Shown: positions 8,718 through 18,248 of the stretch, in pieces
Layout of the letters: each line of letters begins with the position of its first letter
How positions within the stretch are numbered: the first letter of the stretch is position 1
Source: Pseudomonas duriflava
GTDB lineage: Bacteria; Pseudomonadota; Gammaproteobacteria; Pseudomonadales; Pseudomonadaceae
Assembly (NCBI RefSeq): GCF_007830155.1
Contig: NZ_VLKY01000003.1
Coordinates: 186,001 to 250,000, forward strand
Direction of reading: 5' to 3'
DNA length: 64,000 nt
Made by a program: the position numbers and the translations under genes
The notes under the pieces: generated by a model
What the model was told of the DNA's origin: nothing
What the model saw: only the letters and a program-made list of their open reading frames with translations
Databases searched by the model: none

Positions 8718-9698
8718 CTATTCCGGGCGGGCGAATTGCCTGACCTGAATCTGGAAACCATTGCGCAAGCCTATATAAAGGCTTTCGCCTTGCAGCAATC
8801 CAGCGGCACTGGCCCAGCGGGCCAGTTCGTCCTGATCGAAACCAAGCCAGAGATCGCCACAGGCCGTCCGGGCCCAACTCTGGTCATGGCTGCACAACTC
8901 CGTAATCAACAGGCTGCCGCCGGGGCGGACCCAGCCCGCCAGGTGTTTCATCGCTTCAGCCGGTGCGGCGACATGGTGCAGGACCATGTTCAGTATCACG
9001 CAGTCCGCCGTCAGAGTAGCCTTGTCCAGCGCATCCGCCAGCCTCAGCGTGACATTGGTCAGGCCGTTGTGCTCGCACAGCTGCCGGGCTAGGTCGAGCA
9101 TTGCTGGGCTGTTGTCCAGCGCCGTCACCTGGGCGAAACGCTGTGCCAGTTCAGGCAGAAAACATCCATCGCCTGGGCCGATCTCAAGCGCTGTTGCATC
9201 CGGTGCAAAGCTCATTGCATCCAACAGAGCCAGCACGCTGTCCCGGTACTGCGGCAGGCCGGCAATCAGATCCTGTTGTGCCTGGAACTTGTCCGCCATA
9301 CGGGCGAAGAAATCCCGGCTTGCCTCGGCCCGTTGAGCATGCACCGCCGCGATTCGTGCCTGGGCCTCGGTCGGAAGCGTCAGGCCATCTACCTCGGCCA
9401 GCAGCGCGGCGTGCAAGGCACCGCCCGTTTGCTCCACCCGTGGCAGGGCACGGCGATAGAAAATAGCATTGCCTTCGCGGCGGGTCGCGACCAGCCGGGC
9501 TTGCGACAGGACCTTCAGATGATGACTCATACCTGACTGGCCTGTTGCGAAAATATGCGCTAGTTCCAGCACGCCAAACGAGTCGTTGGCCAGAGCGCGC
9601 AGCACATTTAATCGCAGCGGATCACCGCCTGCCTTGCAGAGCGCAGCCAGCTCATCGCAATCGTCGTGGCAAAAAGTAGGCACATGCAGATTATTCAT
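8718..9698 (-). CDS. ArsR-family regulator fused to a SAM-dependent methyltransferase
   Basis: A 326-residue fusion. Residues about 10-100 are an ArsR winged helix (FGVLELAHIFATGQSGMSHHLKVL); residues about 150-320 are a class I methyltransferase with the SAM loop ALEIGPGDGCFLPELA and the LNMVLHHV segment. It matches PA0547 in the same position next to metK and tkt. ArsR-type SahR regulators control the SAM cycle in other Proteobacteria; a methyltransferase domain could serve as a SAM/SAH sensor. That idea is inference. A 16-bp palindrome 45 bases upstream is a good autoregulatory operator candidate. It lies in the same direction as metK. Confidence 0.88.
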   Translation of the reverse strand: MNNLHVPTFCHDDCDELAALCKAGGDPLRLNVLRALANDSFGVLELAHIFATGQSGMSHHLKVLSQARLVATRREGNAIFYRRALPRVEQTGGALHAALLAEVDGLTLPTEAQARIAAVHAQRAEASRDFFARMADKFQAQQDLIAGLPQYRDSVLALLDAMSFAPDATALEIGPGDGCFLPELAQRFAQVTALDNSPAMLDLARQLCEHNGLTNVTLRLADALDKATLTADCVILNMVLHHVAAPAEAMKHLAGWVRPGGSLLITELCSHDQSWARTACGDLWLGFDQDELARWASAAGLLQGESLYIGLRNGFQIQVRQFARPE

Positions 9699-10043
9699 GG
9701 ATGCGCAGTCTAGTGATGACTAGCGCCCCTCGCAAGGGAAGCATCAAAAAGTTTTGATATTGATGATTAGGTAACCCTGAACCGCTTCTTTGATTAGAAG
9801 GGGGCTGACGCGACGGGTGGTGGCGATAGGCCGGTTGTTTGCAATGAGGCTCTGATGGCATAGCGCTGGTTTCTTGAGCAAGTAGCGGAGTCGATTATCC
9901 AGGCGCAGCCCTGAGGGAGGCGGCAAGTCAGGTGCGAATTTATGAAAGCCTGGCTCATGCGGTGTGTTTGCATTGCTCCGCAGGGCCTGGCTGGGCGAAA
10001 ATGGTCCTCCTTTTACTCGTGTGACCCTCTCAGGAGATCAGCG
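9699..10043. other. Divergent control region between ArsR-methyltransferase and tkt
   Basis: No gene is supported. It holds the palindrome at 9743-9758 and the tkt translation signal (AGGAG at 10032-10036). A weak hairpin cttct/agaag lies near 9785-9800. Open frames here do not resemble proteins. Confidence 0.55.
9743..9758. promoter_or_regulatory. 16-bp palindrome, candidate ArsR-type operator
   Basis: ATCAAAA-AG-TTTTGAT is symmetric except for its two central bases and lies about 45 bases upstream of the ArsR-methyltransferase start. Inverted ATCAA/TTGAT arms of this size are typical of ArsR-family sites. Binding by the adjacent gene product is inference. Confidence 0.5.
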
Positions 10044-12041
10044 ATGCCCAGTCGTCGAGACCGTGCCAACGCCATTCGCGCCCTCAGCATGGATGCCGTA
10101 CAAAAAGCCAACAGCGGCCATCCCGGTGCCCCCATGGGAATGGCGGACATTGCCGAAGTACTCTGGCGTGACTATCTCAAGCACAACCCGGTAAACCCCA
10201 CGTGGGCCGACCGCGACCGCTTCGTGCTGTCTAACGGCCACGGCTCGATGCTGATCTACTCGCTGCTGCATCTGACAGGTTACGACCTGTCCATTGATGA
10301 CCTGAAGAACTTCCGTCAGCTGCACAGCCGGACCCCAGGTCATCCTGAATATGGCTATGCCCCTGGCGTAGAAACCACAACCGGCCCGCTAGGGCAGGGC
10401 ATCGCTAATGCCGTGGGCTTCGCCCTGGCCGAAAAGATCATGGCGGCCCAGTTCAACCGCGACGGTCACTCCATTGTCGACCACTTCACCTATGTCTTCC
10501 TGGGTGACGGCTGCATGATGGAAGGTATCTCTCACGAGGTCTGCTCGCTGGCCGGTACGCTGCGTCTGTCCAAGCTGATTGCCTTCTACGACGACAACGG
10601 TATTTCCATCGATGGCGAAGTCCATGGCTGGTTTACCGACGACACGCCCAAGCGTTTCGAAGCCTATGGCTGGCAAGTGATTCGCAATGTCGACGGCCAC
10701 GATCCGGAAGAGATCAAGATGGCGCTGGAAACCGCCCGCAAGAGCGACCAGCCCACCCTGATCTGCTGCAAGACCATCATTGGCTTCGGCTCGCCCAACA
10801 AGCAGGGCAAGGAAGAATCCCACGGCGCTGCTTTGGGTGAGGCAGAAGTCGCTGCAACCCGTGAAGCACTGGGTTGGAAGCACGGCGCCTTTGAAATTCC
10901 CCAGGACATTTATGCCGAGTGGGACGCGAAGGCCAACGGTGCCAAGGCGGAAGCCGAGTGGAACCAGCGTTTCGCGGCCTATGCCGAGGCTTATCCCGAG
11001 CTGGCTGCCGAGTTCAAGCGCCGCATGGCCGGTGAGCTGCCGGCTGACTTCTCTGCCAAAGCATCCGCGTTCATCCGTGAAGTAGCAGCCAAGGGCGAAA
11101 CCATTGCCAGCCGCAAGGCCAGCCAGAACTGCCTGCAGTTCTTCGGGCCGCTGTTGCCGGAAATCCTGGGTGGCTCGGCTGATCTGGCCGGTTCCAACCT
11201 GACCTTATGGAAGGGCTGTAAGCCGGTCGTTGAAGAAGACGCCTCCGGCAATTACATGTACTACGGCGTTCGTGAGTTCGGCATGAGCGCCATCATGAAT
11301 GGCGTTGCGTTGCATGGCGGCCTGATTCCTTACGGCGGCACCTTCCTGATGTTCATGGAGTACGCGCGTAACGCGGTGCGTATGTCGGCGCTGATGAAGC
11401 AGCGGGTAATCTATGTCTTTACCCACGACTCCATTGGTCTGGGCGAAGACGGCCCAACCCACCAGCCGGTCGAACAGATTGCTTCCCTGCGTTACACGCC
11501 TAACCTGGACACCTGGCGTCCGGCCGATGCGGTCGAAGCGGCGGTATCCTGGAAGGCTGCGCTGGAGCGAAAGGACGGCCCGGCCGCGCTGATCTTCTCC
11601 CGTCAGAACCTGCCGCATCATCTGCGTGACGACGAGACCGAAGCCGCTATCGCCCATGGTGGTTATGTGCTGAAGAGCTGCGAAGGTGAACCTGAGCTGA
11701 TCTTTATCGCCACTGGCTCTGAAGTTGCTCTTGCCGTTCAGGCCTATGACAAGCTCACCGCTGAAGGCCGCAAGGTTCGCGTTGTGTCCATGCCATGCAC
11801 CAGCGTGTTCGACCGTCAGAGCCCGGAGTACCGTCAGTCCGTACTGCCCGTCGAGGTAGGTGCACGTATTGCCATCGAAGCCGGAATCGCAGACTACTGG
11901 TACAAGTACGTCGGCTTGGATGGCCGTGTGATCGGCATGACCACCTATGGGGAATCTGCGCCGGCACCGGCGTTGATGGAGCACTTTGGTTTCACGCTGG
12001 ACAATGTTCTGGCCGTTGCCAACGAGCTGCTGGAAGACTGA
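10044..12041 (+). CDS. tktA: Transketolase
   Basis: A thiamine diphosphate enzyme of 665 residues moving two-carbon units in the pentose phosphate pathway. Visible signatures: [11 protein letters not shown] near residue 25, the ThDP motif [13 protein letters not shown] near 155, DDNGISIDG, and [12 protein letters not shown] in the pyrimidine domain. I start at ATG 10044, preceded by AGGAG with normal spacing; an upstream in-frame ATG at 9942 would add 34 residues without homology. It lies with epd, pgk and fba downstream, the Pseudomonas carbon-metabolism order, although the alkylation-repair pair and hyi are inserted here. Confidence 0.97.
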   Translation: MPSRRDRANAIRALSMDAVQKANSGHPGAPMGMADIAEVLWRDYLKHNPVNPTWADRDRFVLSNGHGSMLIYSLLHLTGYDLSIDDLKNFRQLHSRTPGHPEYGYAPGVETTTGPLGQGIANAVGFALAEKIMAAQFNRDGHSIVDHFTYVFLGDGCMMEGISHEVCSLAGTLRLSKLIAFYDDNGISIDGEVHGWFTDDTPKRFEAYGWQVIRNVDGHDPEEIKMALETARKSDQPTLICCKTIIGFGSPNKQGKEESHGAALGEAEVAATREALGWKHGAFEIPQDIYAEWDAKANGAKAEAEWNQRFAAYAEAYPELAAEFKRRMAGELPADFSAKASAFIREVAAKGETIASRKASQNCLQFFGPLLPEILGGSADLAGSNLTLWKGCKPVVEEDASGNYMYYGVREFGMSAIMNGVALHGGLIPYGGTFLMFMEYARNAVRMSALMKQRVIYVFTHDSIGLGEDGPTHQPVEQIASLRYTPNLDTWRPADAVEAAVSWKAALERKDGPAALIFSRQNLPHHLRDDETEAAIAHGGYVLKSCEGEPELIFIATGSEVALAVQAYDKLTAEGRKVRVVSMPCTSVFDRQSPEYRQSVLPVEVGARIAIEAGIADYWYKYVGLDGRVIGMTTYGESAPAPALMEHFGFTLDNVLAVANELLED

Positions 12042-12044
12042 TCT

Positions 12045-12074
12045 CCGCTTCCGCTTCCGCTTCCGCTTCCGCTT
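12045..12074 (+). repeat. Hexanucleotide tandem repeat (CCGCTT) x5
   Basis: Five perfect copies of CCGCTT run from four bases after the tkt stop to the edge of the terminator stem. The repeat is outside the reading frame, so copy-number change would alter only the distance between stop codon and terminator. Function unknown. Confidence 0.9.
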
Positions 12075-12106
12075 AAACGCCCAGTCCCATGATTGGGCGT
12101 TTTTAT
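12075..12106 (+). terminator. Terminator after tkt
   Basis: A 9-bp stem (aaacgccca with tgggcgttt) with a ten-base loop ends in a T run. It directly follows the CCGCTT repeat and lies between tkt and the convergent ogt. Confidence 0.85.
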
Positions 12107-12131
12107 TTCGTTTGGTGAAACATTTTTGCTT

Positions 12132-12641
12132 TCAGCCCGTTGCAAACAGACCTTCATTGACACGTGGAAGCGCACCCTCCAACTCCAGCAGGAATTGTTT
12201 GACCGGCAAGCCTCCGCCAAAGCCGGTCAGCGCGCCACTCGTGCCGATCACACGATGACAAGGCAGTACGATAGGCAGCGGATTACGGCCATTGGCAGCG
12301 CCTACGGCACGTACAGCCTTGGGATTGCCGACCCGTATGGCCAATTGGGCGTAACTCCACGTAAGGCCATAGGGGATTTCGGCCAGGGCCTGCCATACCT
12401 CGCGCTGAAACGGCGTTCCTAGCGGCGCTAATGGTAGATCGAACTGCTGACGGTGTCCGGCAAAATAATCGTCCAGTTGTTGGCGTGTTGCATCCAGCAA
12501 GAGGTGATGGGCTTCCTGCCAGTCTTTTCCGCACGCGACGGGATGACGGGATTCGGGAAATTCGATTTGATGCAGTCCGGCATCGCTGGCCGCTACCCGC
12601 AAGCGGCCAATGGGGCTATTGATAAAGGTATAGGCAATCAT
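12132..12641 (-). CDS. ogt: Methylated-DNA-protein-cysteine methyltransferase (Ogt type)
   Basis: A suicide repair protein of 169 residues that removes alkyl groups from O6-alkylguanine and O4-alkylthymine. The acceptor is Cys128 in LPCHRVIG, and GNPKAVRAVGAANGRNP precedes it as in the family. Its ATG overlaps the stop of the upstream ada/alkA-like gene by four bases (ATGA), so the two are translationally coupled and form an alkylation-damage operon. Length and motif leave little doubt about family; choice of ogt over the ada C-terminal domain name follows its free-standing form. Confidence 0.94.
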   Translation of the reverse strand: MIAYTFINSPIGRLRVAASDAGLHQIEFPESRHPVACGKDWQEAHHLLLDATRQQLDDYFAGHRQQFDLPLAPLGTPFQREVWQALAEIPYGLTWSYAQLAIRVGNPKAVRAVGAANGRNPLPIVLPCHRVIGTSGALTGFGGGLPVKQFLLELEGALPRVNEGLFATG

Positions 12642-14179
12642 GGCGTCATGTCCTCTTGAAATGCGTTAGCAGGCGCGGCGAATTTCCGCTCGGTCGCGTC
12701 GCGCCAGAGTTGCATAACGGCATAGCCGCGCCAGGGACGCCACGCTTCCGCCCGTGCCTGAAGCGCTCGTGCGGACAAGCGCTCTCCGGTACCGGCAGCA
12801 CGTTGTAGCACCAGGTCTTCAGCGGGAAAGGCATCCGGGTGGCCCAGGGCGCGCAGGGCAATGTATTGAGCTGTCCAGGGGCCTATCCCAGGCAAGGCGT
12901 CCCACCGTGCGCTGAAGTCGTCCAGGCTATGGTGGACCGCAAAATCCACTGAGCCGTCACGCAGGCCTCGGGCTACGGCCAGCAATGTGGCGGAGCGGCT
13001 GCGAATCAGACCGAGGGCCGTTAGGTCTTCCAGCTGGGCATTAGCCAGGGTCTCGACCGTTGGAAAGAACCGGTCTAGTCCTTCCGGCGGCGGGCAGGCT
13101 TCCTCGTGTGTTGATTGCGGCCAAGGCTCGCCGAAGCGCTGCACTAAGCGCGCAGTCATAGTCCGGGCAGCCGCCACGCTGACCTGCTGGCCGATTACGG
13201 CGCGTACGGCAATTTCGAAGCCGTCCCAGCCGCTGGCCAACCGTAGCCCTGGGCGGCGTGTCAGTAAGGCTTGGAGTTGAGGGTCGCAGGAGAGTACTGC
13301 GGCAATGGCCTGCGGATCAGCATCCAGATCAAACATACGGCGAATTCGCTGAACGCTGCCAAGCAGGCGCGCTGGTGTGGCACCATGCAGCTCCAGGCGC
13401 AGCGCCTGCTCACCGGGCCAAGGTGAGACCCGTAGCCAGCCTGGTTGAAGCGGATTGCCGATGAGCCGGGAGTAACTGTTCTCGGTCACTATTTCCACGC
13501 CCGGTAGGGCATGGCCATGTAAAAATTCCAACGTAGCCTGAAAGTCAAAGGGAGGGCGATAGGTCAGGCGCAAGGTTAAATTCGCCTCGGTAGGGCGATT
13601 GTCTGCTGTTTTCAGGCCCGCCCGGATCTGGCGCGGGGCCAGTCGATAGGCGGCCTGGAAGGCTGAATTAAACCGCCGCAGGCTGCGAAAGCCCGAGGCC
13701 AGCGCGATTTCGGTGATCGGGATACAGGTTTCGCTGAGTAACTGCTTGGCAAAGAGCAAGCGCCGCGTTCCTTGTACTTGACGGGGCGACACGCCCAGAT
13801 GTTCATTGAACAACCGCCGCAATTGACGCTCACCGATAAATAGGCGCGCGGCTAGGTCAGAAATAGACGCGTCATCCAGTACGCCATCCTCAATCAGCGC
13901 AAGCGCTCGTGCCAGAACGGCATGCTCAACGTGGCGGGCCGGCGACAACTCTGGTCGGCACCGCAGGCAGGGGCGAAAACCTTCAGCCTCCGCTGCGGCC
14001 GCGCTGCTGTAGTACCGTACATTCTCTGCACGCGGAGCCGGGGCCGGGCAGACCGGACGGCAATAAATACCGGTCGTGATCACGGCGGTATAGAACAGTC
14101 CGTCGAAACGCGCATCGCGGCTCAAGCGAGCACGCTCGTACAGCAGAGTAGTGGGTGAGAAAAGCGTAATGGCGTTCAT
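12638..14179 (-). CDS. alkA: Ada N-terminal/AraC-HTH/AlkA fusion: adaptive-response regulator and 3-methyladenine DNA glycosylase
   Basis: A 513-residue three-part protein. Residues about 10-80 form the Ada zinc site with Cys40, Cys44, Cys71 and Cys74; one of these accepts methyl groups from phosphotriesters and switches on DNA binding. Residues about 90-185 are an AraC-type helix-turn-helix. The rest is an AlkA-like glycosylase with the helix-hairpin-helix LPGIGPWTAQYIALRALG and the catalytic Asp in PDAFPAEDLVLQ. It thus combines sensing and base excision, as in some actinobacterial and Pseudomonas AlkA proteins. I start at MNAITLF (14179); the frame runs 31 codons further upstream without homology. 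It is coupled to ogt by a four-base overlap and likely regulates itself. Confidence 0.92.
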   Translation of the reverse strand: MNAITLFSPTTLLYERARLSRDARFDGLFYTAVITTGIYCRPVCPAPAPRAENVRYYSSAAAAEAEGFRPCLRCRPELSPARHVEHAVLARALALIEDGVLDDASISDLAARLFIGERQLRRLFNEHLGVSPRQVQGTRRLLFAKQLLSETCIPITEIALASGFRSLRRFNSAFQAAYRLAPRQIRAGLKTADNRPTEANLTLRLTYRPPFDFQATLEFLHGHALPGVEIVTENSYSRLIGNPLQPGWLRVSPWPGEQALRLELHGATPARLLGSVQRIRRMFDLDADPQAIAAVLSCDPQLQALLTRRPGLRLASGWDGFEIAVRAVIGQQVSVAAARTMTARLVQRFGEPWPQSTHEEACPPPEGLDRFFPTVETLANAQLEDLTALGLIRSRSATLLAVARGLRDGSVDFAVHHSLDDFSARWDALPGIGPWTAQYIALRALGHPDAFPAEDLVLQRAAGTGERLSARALQARAEAWRPWRGYAVMQLWRDATERKFAAPANAFQEDMTP

Positions 14180-14326
14180 GCAGTTATGGACTCCTCGCGA
14201 AACGGTCTGGCAAGGCTGGCAACTGACCTGTTCCGCCGTCCTGCTCGGTGACTGTTCTACAGAGCCTAACACCCGCCCTCTGTCCGAACTCGCCGTTTTC
14301 GGACATTGTTATCGAAAAACAGAGGC

Positions 14327-15118
14327 TCAACGAATGGACATGGCCTGCCAGTCACGCAGCCAGCGCAGGCCGTGAGAGGTATTGCCCCGAGGCCGATATT
14401 CGCACCCGATCCAGCCGGTATAACCAAGCGTATCAATTAGCTCAAATAGATAGGGATAGTTGATCTCACCCCTATCCGGTTCGTGCCGGTCCGGTACGCC
14501 AGCGATCTGAATATGACCGATTCCCGGCATGTCGCGCTGTAAGGTCATGCTGAGGTCACCTTCAACAATCTGGCAGTGGTAACAGTCAAACTGTACTCGG
14601 AGGTTGTCCGCGCCAACATGCGCCCGGGCGGCCTGCGCCTCATCCTGTCGATTCAACAGAAAGCCAGGCATGTCGCGCGTATTAATAGGCTCGATCAAGA
14701 TCGTACAGCCTGCTGTAGCCGCTTTCTCCGCTGCGTAGGCCAGGTTGTCCAGATAAAGCCCCCAGTGCCGAGCCTGGTCGGCCTCGGCGGGTAGCAGACC
14801 GGCCATGACATGAATGCAGGTATTGCCTAGCACTGATGCATAGTCGAGCGCACGAGCGATGCTGTCCCGAAACTCCTGTTCCCGCCCTGGTAGTGAAGCC
14901 AAGCCACGCTCACCGGTAGCCCAATCCCCTGGCGGCGCGTTGAATAAGATCTGGGTCAGGCCATGCTGATCAAGTTGAGCCTTAAGTTTTCCTGGTGAAT
15001 AGTCGTAGGGAAACAGGTATTCCACTGCCATGAAACCATCTGCTGCTGCAGCAGCGAAGCGATCTAAAAAATCATGCTCGGTGTACATCAGGCTCAAGTT
15101 AGCCGCAAAGCGTGGCAT
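14327..15118 (-). CDS. hyi: Hydroxypyruvate isomerase
   Basis: A TIM-barrel sugar-isomerase-like enzyme of 263 residues converting hydroxypyruvate to tartronate semialdehyde in glyoxylate metabolism. [21 protein letters not shown] at the N-terminus, [14 protein letters not shown] near 150 (metal-binding Glu) and [11 protein letters not shown] at the C-terminus are typical of Hyi. In many pseudomonads hyi is grouped with gcl and glxR; here it stands alone between alkA and epd, so its job in this strain is less certain. No terminator was found after it. Confidence 0.9.
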   Translation of the reverse strand: MPRFAANLSLMYTEHDFLDRFAAAAADGFMAVEYLFPYDYSPGKLKAQLDQHGLTQILFNAPPGDWATGERGLASLPGREQEFRDSIARALDYASVLGNTCIHVMAGLLPAEADQARHWGLYLDNLAYAAEKAATAGCTILIEPINTRDMPGFLLNRQDEAQAARAHVGADNLRVQFDCYHCQIVEGDLSMTLQRDMPGIGHIQIAGVPDRHEPDRGEINYPYLFELIDTLGYTGWIGCEYRPRGNTSHGLRWLRDWQAMSIR

Positions 15119-15358
15119 AAAGGCTCCTGTGGCAATGTAGTAGAAAGTGGTTAAGCGCTACGAAAACAGTCGATCATGCCGGAAAGCAGCCTAAAAGTAG
15201 CGTGGTTTAGAGATGAAGGCTGGCTGCTCTCTAATTGCCAAGGCCCGCTTATTCCAAATGAAAGCCTTCATTTAGGGCTTGTGTAGTGTGTTACTGGTCA
15301 GGCTACACTTGTACCATCGATGGCCATTGATAATCACTTGCGGACAATCACTTCTCTC

Positions 15359-16402
15359 ATGGCTTCCTCCTCTTACCGTGTTGCGCTCAATGGTTATGGC
15401 CGGGTCGGTCGTTGTGTCCTACGTGCCCTGCATGAGCGTCGCGCCGAGGCCAATTTCGAGATCGTTGCATTGAATGATGTGGCCGACTTGCCGAGTCTTG
15501 AGTATTTGACCCGCTTCGACTCTACTCACGGGCGTTTTCCGGGCGACGTTTCCATTGAGCAGAACCGGTTGTTGATCGGTGGTCGCCCGTTGGATATCTA
15601 TCGAAAGGCAGATCCCAGCGGAATCGACTGGGCAGGCTTGGGTATCGACCTGGTCATGGAATGCTCGGGCGCGTTCAGTACCCGTGCCGACGGCAACCGC
15701 TTTATAGAAGGCGGTGCGCCACGCGTCTTGTTTTCCCAGCCGATGGTTAGCGAGCACGACGTCGACGCCACGATCGTATATGGCATCAATCAAGGCGAGC
15801 TGCTCGGGAGTGAGAAGCTGGTCTCGAATGCTTCCTGCACTACCAATTGCAGCGTTCCCCTGCTGAAACTTTTAAATGATCGCATAGGTCTTGAATACGT
15901 CTCGATAACCACGATTCATTCGGCCATGAATGACCAGCCTGTGATCGACGCCTACCATGCCGAAGACCTGCGTCGCACACGCTCGGCGTTTCAGTCGATC
16001 ATTCCGGTCTCCACTGGCTTGGACCGTGGTATCGAGCGGCTACTGCCCGAACTGAACGGGCGCGTCCAGGCCAAGGCTCTGCGTGTGCCAACGGTCAATG
16101 TTTCGGCCTTGGACATCACCTGTCACGTCACGCGTGACACTAGCGTTGCCGAAATCAACGGACTGCTACGCGAAGCCGCCCTGCACGGTCCGCTCAGGCA
16201 TCTGGTGGATTACACCGAGCTGCCGCATGCCTCCTGTGATTTCAACCACGATCCCCATTCCGCCATTGTTGATGGCAGCCAGACCCGCGTTTCCGGTCCC
16301 CGGTTGGTTAATCTACTGGCATGGTTCGATAACGAATGGGGCTTCGCTAATCGCATGATCGACGTGGCAAGTCATTTCTTGCGCGTTGCCAAACCACTCT
16401 GA
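15359..16402 (+). CDS. epd: D-erythrose-4-phosphate dehydrogenase
   Basis: A GAPDH-family enzyme of 347 residues oxidising erythrose-4-phosphate to 4-phosphoerythronate, the first step of pyridoxal phosphate synthesis. The NAD motif [17 protein letters not shown] opens the protein; the nucleophile is Cys160 in [20 protein letters not shown] closes it. The start is not certain: neither ATG 15320 (13 residues longer) nor ATG 15359 has a strong Shine-Dalgarno; I chose the latter because the homology begins just after it. A plain GAPDH function is possible, but the tkt/epd/pgk/fba order and [11 protein letters not shown]-type sequence favour Epd. Confidence 0.92.
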   Translation: MASSSYRVALNGYGRVGRCVLRALHERRAEANFEIVALNDVADLPSLEYLTRFDSTHGRFPGDVSIEQNRLLIGGRPLDIYRKADPSGIDWAGLGIDLVMECSGAFSTRADGNRFIEGGAPRVLFSQPMVSEHDVDATIVYGINQGELLGSEKLVSNASCTTNCSVPLLKLLNDRIGLEYVSITTIHSAMNDQPVIDAYHAEDLRRTRSAFQSIIPVSTGLDRGIERLLPELNGRVQAKALRVPTVNVSALDITCHVTRDTSVAEINGLLREAALHGPLRHLVDYTELPHASCDFNHDPHSAIVDGSQTRVSGPRLVNLLAWFDNEWGFANRMIDVASHFLRVAKPL

Positions 16403-16428
16403 ACAAGCACAACGAAGGGATTGCACAC

Positions 16429-17592
16429 ATGTCCGTGTTGAAAATGAGCGACCTTGATCTGAACGGCAAGCGTGTCCTGATTCGCGAGGACCTGAACGTT
16501 CCGGTAAAGGATGGGCAGATCAAGAGTGACGCTCGCTTGGTTGCCGCGTTGCCTACGTTAAAGCTGGCGCTCGAGAAAGGCGCAGCGGTTATCGTCTGCT
16601 CTCACCTGGGCCGCCCGACCGAAGGCGAGGCCAGTGCCGAGAACAGTCTGAAGCCTGTAGCTGATTATTTGTCCAAGGCCTTGAATCGCGATGTGCCGTT
16701 GATAACTGACTATCTTGGCGGTATTGAAGTGAAGCCGGGCGAGCTCGTTCTGCTGGAAAACGTGCGTTTCAACAAGGGTGAAAAGAAAAGTGCGGATGAG
16801 CTAGCCCAGCAGTATGCAGCGCTGTGCGATGTGTTCGTCATGGACGCCTTTGGTACGGCACACCGTGCCGAAGGCTCTACCCACGGTGTCGCCAAGTTTG
16901 CCAAGGTAGCGGCAGCGGGTCCGCTACTAGCTGCCGAACTGGACGCCCTCGGCAAGGCGTTGAAGGCACCGGCACGCCCGATGGCTGCCATCGTGGCGGG
17001 CTCTAAGGTGTCAACCAAACTGGATGTCCTGAATTCCTTGTCGCAGGTCTGTGATCAGCTCATCGTCGGTGGCGGTATCGCCAATACGTTCCTTGCCGCC
17101 GCTGGCCATAAAGTTGGTAAGTCACTTTACGAAGCGGATCTGGTCGACACGGCCAAGGCCATTGCAGCCAAGGTAAGCGTCCCGCTTCCCGTCGATGTGG
17201 TTGTAGCAAAAGAGTTTGCCGAAACAGCCGAAGCCACTGTAAAGGCCATTGCTGATGTGGCAGATGATGACATGATTCTTGATATCGGCCCGCAAACGGC
17301 TCAGCAGTTTGCCGAGCTGCTCAAGTCGGCCAAGACTATTCTCTGGAATGGCCCGGTCGGCGTGTTTGAGTTTGACCAGTTTGGAAATGGCACCAAAGTA
17401 CTGGCGCAGGCTATCGCTGACAGTGAGGCATTTTCTATTGCAGGCGGTGGCGACACTCTAGCTGCGATCGATAAATACGGCATAGGCGAAAAAATCTCCT
17501 ACATTTCAACCGGTGGTGGTGCGTTTCTGGAGTTCGTGGAAGGAAAAGTTCTGCCTGCGGTCGAAATCCTGGAACAACGCGCTAAAGGATAA
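16429..17592 (+). CDS. pgk: Phosphoglycerate kinase
   Basis: A glycolytic and gluconeogenic kinase of 387 residues transferring phosphate between 1,3-bisphosphoglycerate and [21 protein letters not shown] at the N-terminus, the substrate motif [18 protein letters not shown] and the nucleotide loop [13 protein letters not shown] near the C-terminus are all present. It begins 26 bases after epd, so they share an operon, and is followed five bases later by a small lipoprotein gene. Length is normal. Confidence 0.98.
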   Translation: MSVLKMSDLDLNGKRVLIREDLNVPVKDGQIKSDARLVAALPTLKLALEKGAAVIVCSHLGRPTEGEASAENSLKPVADYLSKALNRDVPLITDYLGGIEVKPGELVLLENVRFNKGEKKSADELAQQYAALCDVFVMDAFGTAHRAEGSTHGVAKFAKVAAAGPLLAAELDALGKALKAPARPMAAIVAGSKVSTKLDVLNSLSQVCDQLIVGGGIANTFLAAAGHKVGKSLYEADLVDTAKAIAAKVSVPLPVDVVVAKEFAETAEATVKAIADVADDDMILDIGPQTAQQFAELLKSAKTILWNGPVGVFEFDQFGNGTKVLAQAIADSEAFSIAGGGDTLAAIDKYGIGEKISYISTGGGAFLEFVEGKVLPAVEILEQRAKG

Positions 17593-17596
17593 CGCC

Positions 17597-17797
17597 ATGA
17601 TTCGTTTCGCCACTTTTACTCTGGTCAGCTGCGTCGTGCTCTCCGGCTGCGCTGCAGCTACGTCTGATAAGGTATGCCAAGTCTTCACGCCTGCACCGGT
17701 CTCGGCAGCTACCGCAACCGGGCAGAATGATGAACGTATTGCCCTGCAGACCACAGGAACACCTAATCCCACGACGAGTGCGGATGGCTGCGAGTGA
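17597..17797 (+). CDS. Small putative lipoprotein in the pgk-fba interval
   Basis: A 66-residue protein with a lipoprotein signal: MIRFATFTLV then LSGC, with Cys18 as the lipidated residue. The mature part is short, Ala/Thr-rich and without a recognisable domain. It starts four bases after the pgk stop and overlaps or abuts the next gene, so it is in the pgk transcript. P. aeruginosa also has two small unknown genes between pgk and fda, which supports it being real. Function unknown. Confidence 0.65.
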   Translation: MIRFATFTLVSCVVLSGCAAATSDKVCQVFTPAPVSAATATGQNDERIALQTTGTPNPTTSADGCE

Positions 17798-17804
17798 GCG
17801 AAAC

Positions 17805-18131
17805 GTGAAGAGATTAGTACTGCTCGGAGCAATCTGTCTGCTAGCTGGATTGACCGGGTGTGCTGAAAAGGCTGTGCCTGCAGCAGGATGGATTCGGTGG
17901 GTATGTGATAGCCAGGCGGAAATCGCCTGGCATTACGTAGACCGTAGCCACTCCATCGTAGATTTACGGCTCAACCAAGAACAGGTAACCCATCATCTGG
18001 AAAAACAACCGGCAGGGTCGGGTGAGTTTTATACCGACGGTGTGTTGGCTTTTCATATGAACGGTAATGAAGGGTTGGTTTACTGGGTAGCCAATAACGA
18101 TCTCATCGGCCGTGGATGCACGGTTCGCTGA
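17805..18131 (+). CDS. MliC-like lipoprotein (putative lysozyme inhibitor)
   Basis: A 108-residue lipoprotein: MKRLVLLGAICLLAGLTGC signal, Cys19 lipidated, then a domain with WVCDSQAEIAWHYV and VYWVANNDLIGRGCTVR that resembles the MliC/PliC fold of C-type lysozyme inhibitors, including its two cysteines. I chose GTG 17805, which begins the signal peptide; ATG 17784 would add seven residues and overlap the previous gene by 14 bases. The link to lysozyme inhibition is from fold resemblance and is not certain. It is part of the pgk-fba operon region. Confidence 0.7.
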   Translation: MKRLVLLGAICLLAGLTGCAEKAVPAAGWIRWVCDSQAEIAWHYVDRSHSIVDLRLNQEQVTHHLEKQPAGSGEFYTDGVLAFHMNGNEGLVYWVANNDLIGRGCTVR

Positions 18132-18248
18132 GGAAAAATGACAAGTTAATCGATACAGCACGAGCATAATTTCGCTCTAACTTGAAACACGGCCTGCGGG
18201 TGATGCAGGCTGCATGCATAACTGGTCCACATCAGGAGATAGGATTAC

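Noticed and set aside
11205-11984. Minus-strand frame of 259 codons opposite tkt
   Set aside because: Antisense shadow of transketolase with no family similarity.
12045-12074. CRISPR-like repeat
   Set aside because: The unit is only six bases with no spacers; it is a simple tandem repeat.
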